Source: Calditrichota bacterium
GTDB lineage: Bacteria; Zhuqueibacterota; Zhuqueibacteria; Zhuqueibacterales; Geothermadaptataceae
Assembly (NCBI GenBank): GCA_008501765.1
Contig: QQUE01000006.1
Span: 124,001-188,000, forward strand
Reading direction: 5' to 3'
Length of the DNA stretch: 64,000 nucleotides
Below the pieces are notes generated by a model that made no database searches, was not told where the DNA came from, and saw nothing but the letters and a program-made list of their open reading frames with translations. Numbering within the stretch: the first letter of the stretch is position 1; each line of letters opens with the position of its first letter. Position numbers and translations under genes: made by a program. Shown here piece by piece: positions 45,044 through 55,321 of the stretch.

Positions 45044-45604
45044 TTAAGATATTTCTCTTCGCTCCACGATGCGTGAAGCATGATGTTTATTGTGATATAA
45101 AGTAAAAAACAGCATTTCCCGAATGGTTAAATTTCCCAAAAGTGGGTGGGGGAGCAAGTAGGTATCCAATTTTTTTTCCGGCCACGAATTCATATTTGTT
45201 GTCAGCAACTGACTCACAGAAACCCAGTTTTTAATAACATTTTTTTGCCACTCCACCGGATTGCCGGCTTGATTTTTCGTGCTTGGCGTAAATCGTCCGG
45301 CTGTTGCGCCCTCCCTTAATTTGCTGTAGTACATTTCTTTGATTTTATCAAAAGAATACCCCGGCCGTTTCGTGCTGCCAAATTTGAAAAGAAGCATGAT
45401 TTTGGGAATTTTCAAGGCCATCGCAACCGGCCGAACGGATTTTATTAAATGCCGGATGTGTTCAGCAGGTGACCAGAACTCGGCTTGCGGCGTGATAAAT
45501 TCATCCGCTGGAATGGTTTTGGCAAATTCAGCAATTTGGGTATTGAGCCGGTCCAATTCCGAAATAATTTCTGCTTTCGAGCCCGGATTTCCAGTTTCAA
45601 ACAT
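45044..45604 (-). CDS. DinB-family protein
   Basis: A 186-residue four-helix-bundle protein of the DinB/YfiT family. The three-histidine metal site is visible: His in EHIRHLIKS and the HxxxH-like pair in LYHNKHHA near the C-terminus. Members are thiol transferases (bacillithiol, mycothiol) or unknown. The ATG at 45604 is taken over 45622, since AAGGGA lies just upstream. It leads a two-gene unit with the DUF1579-like gene. Confidence 0.8.
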   Translation of the reverse strand: MFETGNPGSKAEIISELDRLNTQIAEFAKTIPADEFITPQAEFWSPAEHIRHLIKSVRPVAMALKIPKIMLLFKFGSTKRPGYSFDKIKEMYYSKLREGATAGRFTPSTKNQAGNPVEWQKNVIKNWVSVSQLLTTNMNSWPEKKLDTYLLPHPLLGNLTIREMLFFTLYHNKHHASRIVERREIS

Positions 45605-45979
45605 TGTGCTGCTTCCCTTCATGTGTAAAAAATAAGGCCGGTTGTATAAATAATGTTTAAAAAAACTATCAATTTTTCTTAAATAAAATAGTACGAAATT
45701 CCGGGGATGTCAAGCCGTTTTTTACCAGTTGATTCATCAACCTGAATTCAATGTCATATGAGTGCCCGGACAATTCAACGAAATTAAAATTAACCCTGTG
45801 CACAGGAAGATAATCGCACAAATAAAATATTGTTTATTGACGCTGATTTGCTGAAGAGGTCATGGATAATAATAATTTTTTCTGCCTGGAATTCCGATTG
45901 CATTTCAAAGTAAGTCTCACTATTTTCCACATCTTCCATTCTACAAAATATAAACTTATGCCCATTTCTCTGCAACGTC
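45605..45979. other. Intergenic region between divergent genes
   Basis: 375 bases that should contain the promoters of dinB (minus) and the MATE gene (plus). AT-rich. I see no repeat or RNA structure in it; a clear promoter match is not obvious. Confidence 0.5.
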
Positions 45980-47365
45980 ATGAATTTCAAAAACGATTTT
46001 TTAAATAATATTAAAGCTGAGTTTCGCCCGATGGCCGAACTGGCGTTCCCGGTCGTCATCGCCGAGGTCAGTTGGGTCACAATGGGTATGATCGATACGC
46101 TCATGATTGGCCGCATTAGTGCGATTGCCATTGGCGCTGTGAGCATCGGCAGCAGTATTGTGATTTTTTCGGGCCTGCTGGGGATGGGTATCTTGTTTGG
46201 GCTTGATTATCTGATTTCAAAAATGTTTGGCGCCGGCGATCTCGATGATTGCCACCATTCGCTCGTTCAAGGCGTTTACATAAGTTTAATTTCGGCGGTA
46301 ATTCTCACAGCTGTGACATATTCCGTTATTTTTTTGCTCCCGGATTCCGGCATTCAGCCTGAAGTGGCCGTTATGGCTGTTGCTTACATGAAACCGACGG
46401 TCTTCACAATCATCCCACTGCTCCTTTATACGACGGCGCGGCGTTATTTACAAGCCCGCAGTATCGTGAAACCGATTACGGTTATTCTAATTATCGCAAA
46501 TAGTATAAATGCTTTAACCAATTGGATTCTCATTTTCGGGCACTGGGGAGCTCCGCGAATGGAAGCGGTCGGGGCAGGCTATGCGACTTTAATTTCCATG
46601 TCTTTCATGGCGTGCGGCTTAATTTTATATATTATTTATGTGGAACAGAGAGAACACACCGGGCTGTTTCACACCTCTTTTAAAATTGATTTTAAACGGA
46701 TCCGCGAAATCATATCACTTGGGCTTCCAGTAGCGCTGCAGTTGGGATTTGAAGTTGGTGCGTTCACATTAGCCACTTTGCTGGCCGGATTTCTCGATGC
46801 CAGTTCGCTTGCAGCGCACCATATCGTGCTCAAAGTAGCCAGTTTTACTTTCATGGTTCCGCTGGGTATGGCCAATGCCGGCGCTGTTCGCATTGGCCAG
46901 GCGATCGGCAGAAAAGACGGCCCGGGCGCCATTCGTTCCGGTCGCACTGCTTTGATTTTTAGCTCGGTTTTCATGGCAACAGCCGGTCTTGTTTTCATCC
47001 TTCTGCCATACGCTATCATGCGGAGCTTTACAATTGACAATACCGTGATCGGAATCGGCACCTCGCTGCTTGCAGTGGCGGCCTTCTTCCAATTATTCGA
47101 TGGAATTCAGGTGACGGGCTCCGGCAATTTGCGCGGCCTTGGGGATACACGCAAACCCATGATTTTCAACTTTATTGGGCATTGGATTTTGGGCATTCCG
47201 GTTGGTTATATTTTGTGTTTTAATTATAACGGCGGCATTTGGGGATTATGGATTGGACTCTGCATCGGGCTGGTGTTTGTCTCAGTCGGCATGCTGCATT
47301 ATTGGCTGCGTTATGAAAAAAAATTGGCTGTTGGCATTGTTCAACGTGAGCAATTACTGAGCTAA
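45980..47365 (+). CDS. MATE-family efflux transporter
   Basis: A 461-residue membrane protein with 12 transmembrane helices in two homologous halves, typical of MATE (multidrug and toxic compound extrusion) transporters of the NorM type. Landmarks: AFPVVIAEVSWVTMGMIDTL at the start of helix 1 and FFQLFDGIQVTGSGNLRGLG in the second half. It exchanges drugs or metabolites for Na+ or H+. It is a single gene; the substrate cannot be told. Confidence 0.93.
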   Translation: MNFKNDFLNNIKAEFRPMAELAFPVVIAEVSWVTMGMIDTLMIGRISAIAIGAVSIGSSIVIFSGLLGMGILFGLDYLISKMFGAGDLDDCHHSLVQGVYISLISAVILTAVTYSVIFLLPDSGIQPEVAVMAVAYMKPTVFTIIPLLLYTTARRYLQARSIVKPITVILIIANSINALTNWILIFGHWGAPRMEAVGAGYATLISMSFMACGLILYIIYVEQREHTGLFHTSFKIDFKRIREIISLGLPVALQLGFEVGAFTLATLLAGFLDASSLAAHHIVLKVASFTFMVPLGMANAGAVRIGQAIGRKDGPGAIRSGRTALIFSSVFMATAGLVFILLPYAIMRSFTIDNTVIGIGTSLLAVAAFFQLFDGIQVTGSGNLRGLGDTRKPMIFNFIGHWILGIPVGYILCFNYNGGIWGLWIGLCIGLVFVSVGMLHYWLRYEKKLAVGIVQREQLLS

Positions 47366-47596
47366 AATATCCGTTCTTTTTCCCATCAGAAAAAATTTTT
47401 TCATAGAACTCTGTTGAGCTATGTGGTCTGTTCCAGTCAGATTATTTCAATGCGAACACTAAAAAACAGTTGCTTTGACACAAATCTTTTCCGAAGTTAA
47501 ATAATTCGAGTTCGGGAATAATCCTGTGACAGCCGATATTTTTACTTACCACATCTGTCACCACAAAATCCTCATCCATTTATCTCTGGAATTTTA

Positions 47597-49285
47597 ATGC
47601 AGACACTTAAATTGCTCCGGTTTCTGATATTTTATCTCGCGCTGACGGTCGCACAAACCTCCTGCAGCAAAAAATATGATTTGATAATCCGTAGCCAAAA
47701 AATATATGATGGCTTGGGATCCGCGCCTGTATCGGGTGAAATCGCCATAAAAAAAGACAAAATAATTGCCATCGGTGAGCTGGATGATGCTGATGCCGCC
47801 CACATTCTTGATGTGGGAGATTTGGCTGTTAGCCCGGGATTTATCAATATGTTGAGCTGGGCCAGCACAAGATTGATGATTGACGGCCGCTCGCTGAGTG
47901 ATATTAAACAAGGCGTGACACTCGAAGTTTTTGGGGAAGGCTGGAGCGAGGGGCCGCTCAACGCAAAAATGAAAGAAGACATCCGCAAGCGGCAAAAAGA
48001 TTTCAAATATGATATTGCATGGACGACGCTCGATGAGTTTCTCGAACATTTGATTGAGCGCGGTATCAGCACAAATGTGGCCTCTTACGTCGGCGCCTCC
48101 ACGATTCGAATTCATGTGCTTGGCGAGGAAAACCGGCAGCCAACACCTGAAGAATTGGAAAAAATGCAGCAGCTCACCCGGGAAGCCATGCGCGATGGCG
48201 CCGTTGGTGTGGCTTCTGCGCTAATTTATGCGCCCGGAGTCTTTTCATCAACGGAAGAATTGATTGCTCTCGCAAAAGTCGTAGCAGAATACGATGGCAT
48301 TTATACCTCGCATATTCGCAGCGAAGGCGGGCAATTGCTCGAGGCTGTGGACGAATTTTTGACGATTTTGGAAACAGCCGAGTGCCGTGGTGAAATTTTT
48401 CATCTGAAAGCGGCTGGAAAAGCCAATTGGTCGAAACTGCACCAGGTCATCGAGAAAATTGAACTGGCGCAAAAACGTGGTTTGAGCGTGAGCGCAGATA
48501 TGTACACTTATATCGCCGGCGCCACCGGCCTGGATGCGACGCAACCCCCATGGGTGCAGGAAGGCGGCTTTGAAAAGTGGCTCGAACGCTTGCGCGATCC
48601 GGAAACCCGGAAAAAAGTCATCGCAGAGATGCAGGATTCATCAACGGCGTGGGAAAATTTTTACACAGCTTCGGGGCCGCAGAATATTTTTCTCTCCTCA
48701 TTGCGCTCGGATTCGTTGAAATATCTCACGGGAAAAAGTGTGGCCGAAGTCGCAAAAATGCGGGGTACTTCCGCAGCGGAAACGGTGATCGATTTAATTC
48801 TTCAGGATGACAGCCGTGTCGAAGCAATCTTTTTTCTGATGAGCGAAGATAATATCAAAAAGCAGATGCAGTTGCCGTGGGTATCGTTCTGTTCCGACGC
48901 CGGTTCGATGGCGCCTGAAGGTATTTTTCTAAAATCCAGCCCCCATCCGCGGGCTTATGGCAACTTTGTCCGCTTGCTTGGAAAATATGTGCGGGAAGAA
49001 AGTGTGATTTCGCTGAGCGAAGCCATTCGTAAATTGACCTCATTTCCGGCTGAAAATTTAAAAATTCAAAACCGTGGGCAATTAAAAGAGGGGTATTTTG
49101 CCGACCTGGTGATTTTTGATGCGGCAAAAATTCAGGACCACGCCACGTTTGAAAATCCACATCAACTGGCAAGCGGGGTGGAACATGTTTTTGTAAACGG
49201 CGTGCAGGTTTTGCAGAATGGGCAGCATACAAATGCGAAACCTGGACGGATTGTGCGCGGACCGGGCTGGCGAAAATCCAGGTAA
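47597..49285 (+). CDS. Amidohydrolase, N-acyl-D-amino-acid deacylase-like
   Basis: A 562-residue amidohydrolase with a signal or lipoprotein-like N-terminus (1-23, TSCSK), the two-part beta domain, and the TIM-like barrel. It begins YDLIIRSQKIYDG and ends with LKEGYFADLVIFD, as D-aminoacylases do. Ligand candidates seen: YTSHIRSEG, IFHLKAAGK and FCSDAGS. But the usual HxH after the PGF motif is missing (PGFINMLSW, 80-88), and the GNCG-like cysteine segment reads FGEGWS. So catalytic metal binding is changed or lost in part. It is probably exported. Confidence 0.85.
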   Translation: MQTLKLLRFLIFYLALTVAQTSCSKKYDLIIRSQKIYDGLGSAPVSGEIAIKKDKIIAIGELDDADAAHILDVGDLAVSPGFINMLSWASTRLMIDGRSLSDIKQGVTLEVFGEGWSEGPLNAKMKEDIRKRQKDFKYDIAWTTLDEFLEHLIERGISTNVASYVGASTIRIHVLGEENRQPTPEELEKMQQLTREAMRDGAVGVASALIYAPGVFSSTEELIALAKVVAEYDGIYTSHIRSEGGQLLEAVDEFLTILETAECRGEIFHLKAAGKANWSKLHQVIEKIELAQKRGLSVSADMYTYIAGATGLDATQPPWVQEGGFEKWLERLRDPETRKKVIAEMQDSSTAWENFYTASGPQNIFLSSLRSDSLKYLTGKSVAEVAKMRGTSAAETVIDLILQDDSRVEAIFFLMSEDNIKKQMQLPWVSFCSDAGSMAPEGIFLKSSPHPRAYGNFVRLLGKYVREESVISLSEAIRKLTSFPAENLKIQNRGQLKEGYFADLVIFDAAKIQDHATFENPHQLASGVEHVFVNGVQVLQNGQHTNAKPGRIVRGPGWRKSR

Positions 49286-49402
49286 ATATATTTAAATATG
49301 CAGCCCGGACACACTTGAAACAAATGCGATTTCCGCGTAAGGGTTGGTACCATTTTAAATGAAAATGCATTATGCGATCTAAATTATTTTGGGAGGAAAG
49401 CA

Positions 49403-50566
49403 ATGCAAATGAAGAAAATCCGCAGCGAGGTGTTGATCCTGATATTCGGTTTTTTGAGCGCTTGTGGAGGCGCTAAACCGACACTTTCATTCAGCGCGCT
49501 GGAAGCAGATCAGGAATTATTATTTATCGAAGATAAAACCAAGCTTTTTATAATGAACAGCCGTGGTGGCGATATTGAAGAAATAATGTCGATGGGACGC
49601 GCCATTCAAAAACCGGTGTGGGCCCCAAATGGCGAGGCGATCGCGTTTTTCTTGATGGAAGAAAAGGATTTTGATCCATTTAAAAGTAACATGCCATCGG
49701 CGGATTTGGTCGTGCTAAAGTTAGGCGGATTGGAACCGGACTATTTAGGGAAATTTGACTTCAGTCAAGCAGTTGACCGTCATGGCTGGAATTACGCACA
49801 AATCACGCAGCCGGTATGGCATCCTGATGGCGAGAAGATTTTTGTTCATGATAAAAATGGCTTGCAACTCGTCATCCCTGACAACAAAATCATCCCCTTG
49901 ATTTCGAATCCAAACATGCACAAGCTGGATATCGCGCTCTCGAAAGCAAATGTCGTTTATTGTTCTGGAAATGAACTATTTGTTTATAATTTTCGCACCA
50001 GAAAAGCAGTCGATATCGCGGGCTTGCGCCCAACATTGCGGCCGCTATTTAATAAAAAGATTGAAGCCGTCAAGTTTTCCCCGGATGAAAATAGTCTTGC
50101 CATCGCTTCCGGTAAAAATGTCGTTCTGCTCGATTTAAAAACATTGCGTGGCCGGATCATTCATCGTGCCGGGGAAGCGGTTTACGATCTCGCCTGGAAT
50201 CCCAACGGTGAGCAATTAGCCATACTTGCCGGCAAATTTGCCTCATATGCGTCGATGGGAATTGGCGGCTCTGCGGGTGGCAAAATTCCAGGTAATTTTT
50301 CAATTTCTTGCGTTGGAATCGATGGTAAAAAACAGCATTTACTTTATCGAAATAAAAGTTTTAGCGATGTTCGGGAAACTTCCGTTGCTTATTCAGCAGA
50401 TGGAAAATGGCTGACATTTCTTTCGGCCACTTTAAGTGATCCGAAACCGCACATTTATATTGCATCGACGGGCGGTCAGGGCTGGGCAATTTTAAAAGCG
50501 GGCTCCAAATATTCGGCGCATAACTGGCGGCCGTTAAAGGCTGTAAATTCTGAAAAAACAAAATGA
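49403..50566 (+). CDS. TolB-like beta-propeller lipoprotein
   Basis: A 387-residue lipoprotein (lipobox LSAC, Cys21) with repeated WDG/PDGE segments: VWAPNGEAIAFF, VWHPDGEKIFVH, KFSPDENSLAIA, AWNPNGEQLAIL and AYSADGKWLTFL. This is the PD40/WD40-like propeller pattern of the TolB group. It probably binds a partner in the periplasm. GGGAGGAAAGCA precedes the ATG at 49403. It forms an operon with the next gene, 7 bases away. Confidence 0.85.
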   Translation: MQMKKIRSEVLILIFGFLSACGGAKPTLSFSALEADQELLFIEDKTKLFIMNSRGGDIEEIMSMGRAIQKPVWAPNGEAIAFFLMEEKDFDPFKSNMPSADLVVLKLGGLEPDYLGKFDFSQAVDRHGWNYAQITQPVWHPDGEKIFVHDKNGLQLVIPDNKIIPLISNPNMHKLDIALSKANVVYCSGNELFVYNFRTRKAVDIAGLRPTLRPLFNKKIEAVKFSPDENSLAIASGKNVVLLDLKTLRGRIIHRAGEAVYDLAWNPNGEQLAILAGKFASYASMGIGGSAGGKIPGNFSISCVGIDGKKQHLLYRNKSFSDVRETSVAYSADGKWLTFLSATLSDPKPHIYIASTGGQGWAILKAGSKYSAHNWRPLKAVNSEKTK

Positions 50567-50573
50567 GACTACG

Positions 50574-51464
50574 ATGAAAATTTTAATTACGATACTTTGT
50601 TGCTTTTACTTTTCGCCGCTGCTTGCGGCGCAAACGCCGCCAGGATCGGATGTTTTTCTGCTCACTTTCGAATCGGGGAGCCGGGCAGTTGAATCAGTTA
50701 AAAATATTTCCGAATTTCCTGGTTATGACAATCAGCCGGCATTCACTCCGGACGATTCTGCCATCATCTGGGCTTCGATCCGTGATTCAATTCAGGCCGA
50801 TGTTTTTAGTTTTAACCTCAATACCCGTAAAACAATGCAATTGACGCAGACCGAAGAAAGTGAATATTCCCCAACACCTTTGCAGGTAAATCCGCTTGTT
50901 TTTACGACTGTGCGTGTTGAAAAAGACGGAACGCAAAGGCTCTGGCAATATTCTGAAAAAACAAAACTGTTTAATCTGCTGCTTCCGGATATCAAACCCG
51001 TTGGTTATCATACCTGGGTAGATTCTCAAAATCTGGCGCTGTTTGTTTTGGGGGAACCGCATGCATTGTTTCTCGTTGATAAAAAGAATGGTAAACAATT
51101 TAAAGTTGCCGGGAATATCGGCCGTTGTTTGCAAAAGATACCCGGGCAGAATGCCATAAGTTTCGTGCAAAAATCAGCCGGCAGCGATTGGCATATCAAC
51201 GCTGTTAATATGCATGATCGTGTCATTTCGAAAGTTGCTCGAGTTTTGCCCGGCCGTGAAGATTATGTCTGGTTCGATAATTCAAGTCTACTCATGGCAC
51301 AGGGGGCTAAAATCTACAAAATGGATTTATCGGCTGAAAAAATGTGGATGGAGTTTTTAAATTTGCAAGAATATGGGGTTGATTCGATAAACCGGATGGC
51401 TCTGAGCAAAAATAGAAAATATCTGGCATTTGTAGCTAACGATGGGGATGTTAAGAAAAAATAA
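50574..51464 (+). CDS. Secreted TolB-like propeller protein
   Basis: A 296-residue exported protein (signal about 1-19, ending LAAQ) with PD40-type blades (AFTPDDSAIIWAS, then FSFNLNTRKTMQLTQTEESEYSPTPLQ). Similar in build to the gene before it but shorter and without a lipobox. Both may be parts of one outer-envelope assembly. Function unknown. Confidence 0.75.
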   Translation: MKILITILCCFYFSPLLAAQTPPGSDVFLLTFESGSRAVESVKNISEFPGYDNQPAFTPDDSAIIWASIRDSIQADVFSFNLNTRKTMQLTQTEESEYSPTPLQVNPLVFTTVRVEKDGTQRLWQYSEKTKLFNLLLPDIKPVGYHTWVDSQNLALFVLGEPHALFLVDKKNGKQFKVAGNIGRCLQKIPGQNAISFVQKSAGSDWHINAVNMHDRVISKVARVLPGREDYVWFDNSSLLMAQGAKIYKMDLSAEKMWMEFLNLQEYGVDSINRMALSKNRKYLAFVANDGDVKKK

Positions 51465-51603
51465 AGATCACCATGGAAAGTAAGCCTTGCTAATGGCTTA
51501 TTTAATTTGCACTTTAAATCAGGATAGCTCTTCTTTACAACCTGACTCCATGTGAGAAATAAAGTCTGAATTTGTGTTTATGCCTGAATTTTTTTTTTAG
51601 TTC

Positions 51604-51662
51604 GGGCTGATTAAACCGCCGTTCCTTCTTTAAATTTTGATAAAGTTCAGAACGGTCAGCCC
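51604..51662 (+). promoter_or_regulatory. Long imperfect hairpin
   Basis: GGGCTGA (51604-51610) and TCAGCCC (51656-51662); CCGTTC (51619-51624) and GAACGG (51650-51655); an inner CTTTA/TAAAG closes the loop. The stem has an 8-base bulge on the left arm. It lies about 80 bases before the small membrane protein gene, so it may be a leader structure, a small RNA or a terminator. Confidence 0.45.
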
Positions 51663-51744
51663 TGACTTCTCACTTTCTTTTCAATCGTGCAATAAAATAA
51701 GCAAATGACTTGCTTTAAATTGCCACCTAATTGCAGGAGTGATT

Positions 51745-51960
51745 ATGTACAGGAAGTTTTTGAGTTTTAAGGTTGGACTCGTTTTAACAGCGATTAGCGC
51801 GGGTGCTATGTTAACCGGACTTCTCTCGTACGCACCAGCTTTTACTGCAGAACACCTCTACGTTTTCTCCCTATTGATTTCTTCAGTGGCCGTTGTCGGG
51901 TATGGACTCATCGTGCGGGCGCGTCGGTTGTCTTTTGAAAATCCCGTTAAAAGTGAGTGA
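51745..51960 (+). CDS. Small membrane protein
   Basis: A 71-residue protein with two transmembrane helices (about 8-29 and 37-58) and a basic end (RARRLSF). No family recognised. The ATG at 51745 follows AGGAG (51734-51738) at a 6-base distance; the GTG at 51739 is not the start. Single-gene unit. Confidence 0.7.
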   Translation: MYRKFLSFKVGLVLTAISAGAMLTGLLSYAPAFTAEHLYVFSLLISSVAVVGYGLIVRARRLSFENPVKSE

Positions 51961-52243
51961 TTTTTTATTCTGTTGGGAATAGTTTTGCCAATTCATTTTA
52001 GCTCTCGAACAGCCTCAAACAACGATTTAGTCTGCCGAATTCAATCAACGCTTTAACTGAATTATCGAAATAGATCAAAATTTGTGAAGTACTGTATTTC
52101 TTCCAATAATTGTATTTTGTTGATAAATATTGAGCGTGCAAAAATTTGTTTTCCTGAAATTTATCCAAAGAAATAAACTCTCCAGTAATATTTGTTTTTT
52201 ATCTTCCCATTTCATCGCACAATTCTCTTAAAAAAAATAATGA
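51961..52243. other. Intergenic region
   Basis: About 280 bases between the small membrane protein and the csoR promoter. AT-rich; no gene or repeat is supported. Confidence 0.5.
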
Positions 52244-52287
52244 TTGATTTAATACTATTATTTTATTAGTATACCCTATACAGGTAT
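52244..52287 (+). promoter_or_regulatory. csoR promoter and operator
   Basis: TTGATT (52244-52249), 17 bases, TAGTAT (52267-52272) as -35/-10. An inverted repeat ATACC-N7-GGTAT (52271-52287) overlaps the -10 and start site. ATACCC...GGTAT is the pattern bound by CsoR repressors, so the gene next door probably regulates itself. Confidence 0.7.
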
Positions 52288-52307
52288 TATGTAAATAAGG
52301 ATAAATT

Positions 52308-52586
52308 ATGATAAACGAAGAAACAAAGCAGGCCGCATCCCGCCGTTTGAAGCTGATCAAGGGGCAAATTGCCGGGATTGAGCGGATGATCGACAATGAA
52401 AAATATTGCATTGATATTATTAATCAACTTTCGGCGGTGCGGAATGCGCTGGAGAAAGTCTCATTAATAATTATGAAAAGGCATATCGAAAGTTGTGTTA
52501 TCAGTAGCTCCGAATCTCCTGATGCAAAACGACAGGAACAGAAAATGGATGAGTTGATGCAAACTTTGTATAAATTTATAACCTGA
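52308..52586 (+). CDS. csoR: CsoR/FrmR-family metal-sensing repressor
   Basis: A 92-residue all-helical repressor of the CsoR/RcnR/FrmR family. Ligands of the copper-type sensor are visible: Cys34, His59, Cys63 (C-H-C spacing as in copper CsoR). It begins with RRLKLIKGQIAGIERM, the DNA-facing helix. It most likely represses its own gene and copA until Cu(I) binds. ATG at 52308 follows AAGGAT. copA lies 145 bases downstream. Confidence 0.93.
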   Translation: MINEETKQAASRRLKLIKGQIAGIERMIDNEKYCIDIINQLSAVRNALEKVSLIIMKRHIESCVISSSESPDAKRQEQKMDELMQTLYKFIT

Positions 52587-52730
52587 GTTGCAAACGTTTA
52601 ATTGTTGACCTCCCGGATTCGATGACTTAAAGTCTGCACTCCTGCATTCATCTGAAGTTGCTCATCCGGGCCGGGAGCATTTGAGGCGAATTAAAATTTG
52701 TAAAATATGATCTGGAAAAAAGGAATCCAC

Positions 52731-55220
52731 ATGAGTGAAATAATCCAATTGGGACATAAAAGTAGCCAGCCGGAAATAACGAACACGACAGATACGACTC
52801 TGAATATCACAGGAATGCATTGTGCGGGTTGCGTCAGTTCCGTTGAAAAAAAATTGAATCAAGTGGCCGGTGTTGAAAAAGCAGCGGTCAATTTAGCGAC
52901 GGAGAAAGCAACAGTCAGTTTTGATGCGCAAAAAGCGAATCGGGAAGATTTGGTCAAAGCGGTGCAATCGGCCGGTTTTGCGGTCAAACAGGACCTTGTG
53001 CGCGCAGTGATCAAAATTGCAGGGATGACCTGCCAGGGTTGTGCGAATAATGCGCAGAAATTTCTCAGCAAAACAAATGGAGTAGTCGAAGCCAATGTGA
53101 CGATTGCGAACGAACAGGCGAACGTCTTGTACGATTCCCAGGTGGCAAACGAAGCCGATCTGCGGCAAGCCATTCAAAATGCAGGCTACCAGGCAATCGA
53201 GCAAAAATCTGAAAGCAGTGATAGTATTTGGCAGGAACAGGCAGATCGATTGACCGAATACAGAAATCTCATGCTCTGGGCCTGGGGCATCACCGGGCCG
53301 ATGATGATGCTGATGTTTATCGGCATGTTCACCAGCCTTAAAATACCGTTTATGCATACCATAATGCTGGTCGGTGCGATTCCTGTTGTATTTTGGATCG
53401 GTCGAGAAACCCATTTAAGTGCAATCCGAATCGTGCGTCACGGTGGAACCAATATGGATGTTTTAATTTCCCTCGGTGCACTCGCGGCTTTTGCGACCGG
53501 TATTGCCGCCTTGTTTCTGCCCATTGCCAATTATGCCGGCATCGCCGCGATGATTATCTGTTTTCATGTCACCGGCCGCTATCTTGAGTTTAAAGCGCGT
53601 GGCCGGACTTCCGATGCCATCCAGAAATTGATGCAACTCGAGGCAAAATCAGCAACAATTTTACGTGGTGACAAAGAAATCGAAGTATCGATCGAGTCCA
53701 TTCAAACCGGCGACATCGTTCTGGTGAAACCTGGTGAAAAAATTCCAGCAGATGGCCAGATTGTCAGTGGTCACAGCAGTGTTGATGAATCCTTGGCCAC
53801 TGGTGAATCGGTGGCGGTTGAAAAGTCAATCGGCGATGAGGTTATTGGTGCGACAATCAACATCGACGGGGTTCTGCATGTCAAAGTCACCCGTGTTGGC
53901 GCGGATTCATTTCTCTCGCAAATCATTAAACTTGTGGAAGAATGTCAGGGCTCAAAAGTGCCGATTCAGGCGTTTGCAGATAAAGTTATTTCGATTTTTG
54001 TACCAGCCGTAATTGGATTCGCAGTTTTTACATTTATCGGCTGGATAATATTTGCGGATACATTTGCCGCCATGGCTGTTTGGGCTGGGCAATGGATTCC
54101 GTGGATTAATCCGCAAATTGGCCCGGTCTCATTGGCGATCTTTGCGGCTGTGGCTGTTTTGGTCATCGCCTGCCCCTGCGCGCTTGGACTGGCAACGCCA
54201 ACAGCTTTAATGGTTGCCTCCGGCATGGGTGCGGAGCGTGGTATCCTCATCCGTAACGGTGAAGCGATTCAGGCAATGCAGGATGTCGACACCGTGGTTT
54301 TTGATAAAACTGGGACTTTGACAAAAGGCAAACCGGGTGTGAAAGAAATAGTGACGTCTGAAAAAATAGTGGAGACGGAGTTATTGCAATTGGCTGCAAC
54401 GGCCGAGGCTAATTCAGAACATCCGCTGGCGCAGGCTATCGTCAAAGAGGCCGCCGGGAAAGGTATAAAACCGCTGCAAGCCGATCACTTCAAAACGCAT
54501 CCGGGCCGGGGTGTATTTATTAAAATTGGAACGGATGAAATTTGGGTTGGCAATTCCCGTTTATTAGCAGAAAATGAAGTTTCCACCGATGGTTTCTCAA
54601 AACAAGTTGGGGATTTTTCTAAAAATGGCTATTCGCTTGTTTTTGTTGCCAAAAATAAGGCTGTGCTCGGCGTTATTGCGCTCGCAGACACAGTGAAGGA
54701 TAACGCAAAAGCAGCGATTCTGGAATTGAAAAAGGTTGGACTACAGCCCGTGATTTTAACAGGCGACAATCATAACACCGCCCAAACCGTTGCTGATGAA
54801 TTGGGAATTGACGAGGTGATCGCGGAAGTTTTGCCGCAGGATAAAGCAGCTAAAATTAAAGAACTGCAAGCTGCTGGAAAAATTGTAGCCATGGTCGGCG
54901 ACGGCATCAACGATGCGCCGGCGCTGACACAGGCGCAGGTTGGAATCGCAATCGGGACTGGCACAGACATAGCGATCGAAGCTTCGGATGTAACCCTTGT
55001 CGGCGGCGACGTCTCCGGTGTTGTGCGCACATTTAATCTCTCCCGCGCGACCTTTACAAAAATAAAACAAAATCTGTTTTGGGCATTTATTTATAATATT
55101 TTGATGCTGCCCGTAGCAATGCTTGGTTTGTTGCATCCGGCTCTCGCTGAAGCGGCAATGGCCCTGAGCTCAGTAAATGTTGTGACTAATTCGTTGCGCT
55201 TGCGCAAAGCTAAAATTTGA
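52731..55220 (+). CDS. copA: Copper-exporting P1B-type ATPase
   Basis: An 829-residue Cu+ ATPase. Two N-terminal heavy-metal domains carry GMHCAGC and GMTCQGC. Then eight transmembrane helices, with [12 protein letters not shown] (CPC), the phosphorylation motif [18 protein letters not shown], and [10 protein letters not shown]. The C-terminal membrane helices have the YN and MxLSS residues typical of copper transporters ([21 protein letters not shown]). It pumps Cu+ out of the cytoplasm. ATG 52731 is chosen for the AAAGGAATCC site upstream; ATG 52707 is possible. Probably under control of csoR. Confidence 0.97.
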   Translation: MSEIIQLGHKSSQPEITNTTDTTLNITGMHCAGCVSSVEKKLNQVAGVEKAAVNLATEKATVSFDAQKANREDLVKAVQSAGFAVKQDLVRAVIKIAGMTCQGCANNAQKFLSKTNGVVEANVTIANEQANVLYDSQVANEADLRQAIQNAGYQAIEQKSESSDSIWQEQADRLTEYRNLMLWAWGITGPMMMLMFIGMFTSLKIPFMHTIMLVGAIPVVFWIGRETHLSAIRIVRHGGTNMDVLISLGALAAFATGIAALFLPIANYAGIAAMIICFHVTGRYLEFKARGRTSDAIQKLMQLEAKSATILRGDKEIEVSIESIQTGDIVLVKPGEKIPADGQIVSGHSSVDESLATGESVAVEKSIGDEVIGATINIDGVLHVKVTRVGADSFLSQIIKLVEECQGSKVPIQAFADKVISIFVPAVIGFAVFTFIGWIIFADTFAAMAVWAGQWIPWINPQIGPVSLAIFAAVAVLVIACPCALGLATPTALMVASGMGAERGILIRNGEAIQAMQDVDTVVFDKTGTLTKGKPGVKEIVTSEKIVETELLQLAATAEANSEHPLAQAIVKEAAGKGIKPLQADHFKTHPGRGVFIKIGTDEIWVGNSRLLAENEVSTDGFSKQVGDFSKNGYSLVFVAKNKAVLGVIALADTVKDNAKAAILELKKVGLQPVILTGDNHNTAQTVADELGIDEVIAEVLPQDKAAKIKELQAAGKIVAMVGDGINDAPALTQAQVGIAIGTGTDIAIEASDVTLVGGDVSGVVRTFNLSRATFTKIKQNLFWAFIYNILMLPVAMLGLLHPALAEAAMALSSVNVVTNSLRLRKAKI

Positions 55221-55321
55221 AAGCTTGTTTTGGACACGATTACAAGATTTACGGGATGAACGCACGGCTTATTTATCCTGTTTTTCCAGTTGATCTCGTC
55301 ACAAAAAAAAATAAAAAATCA

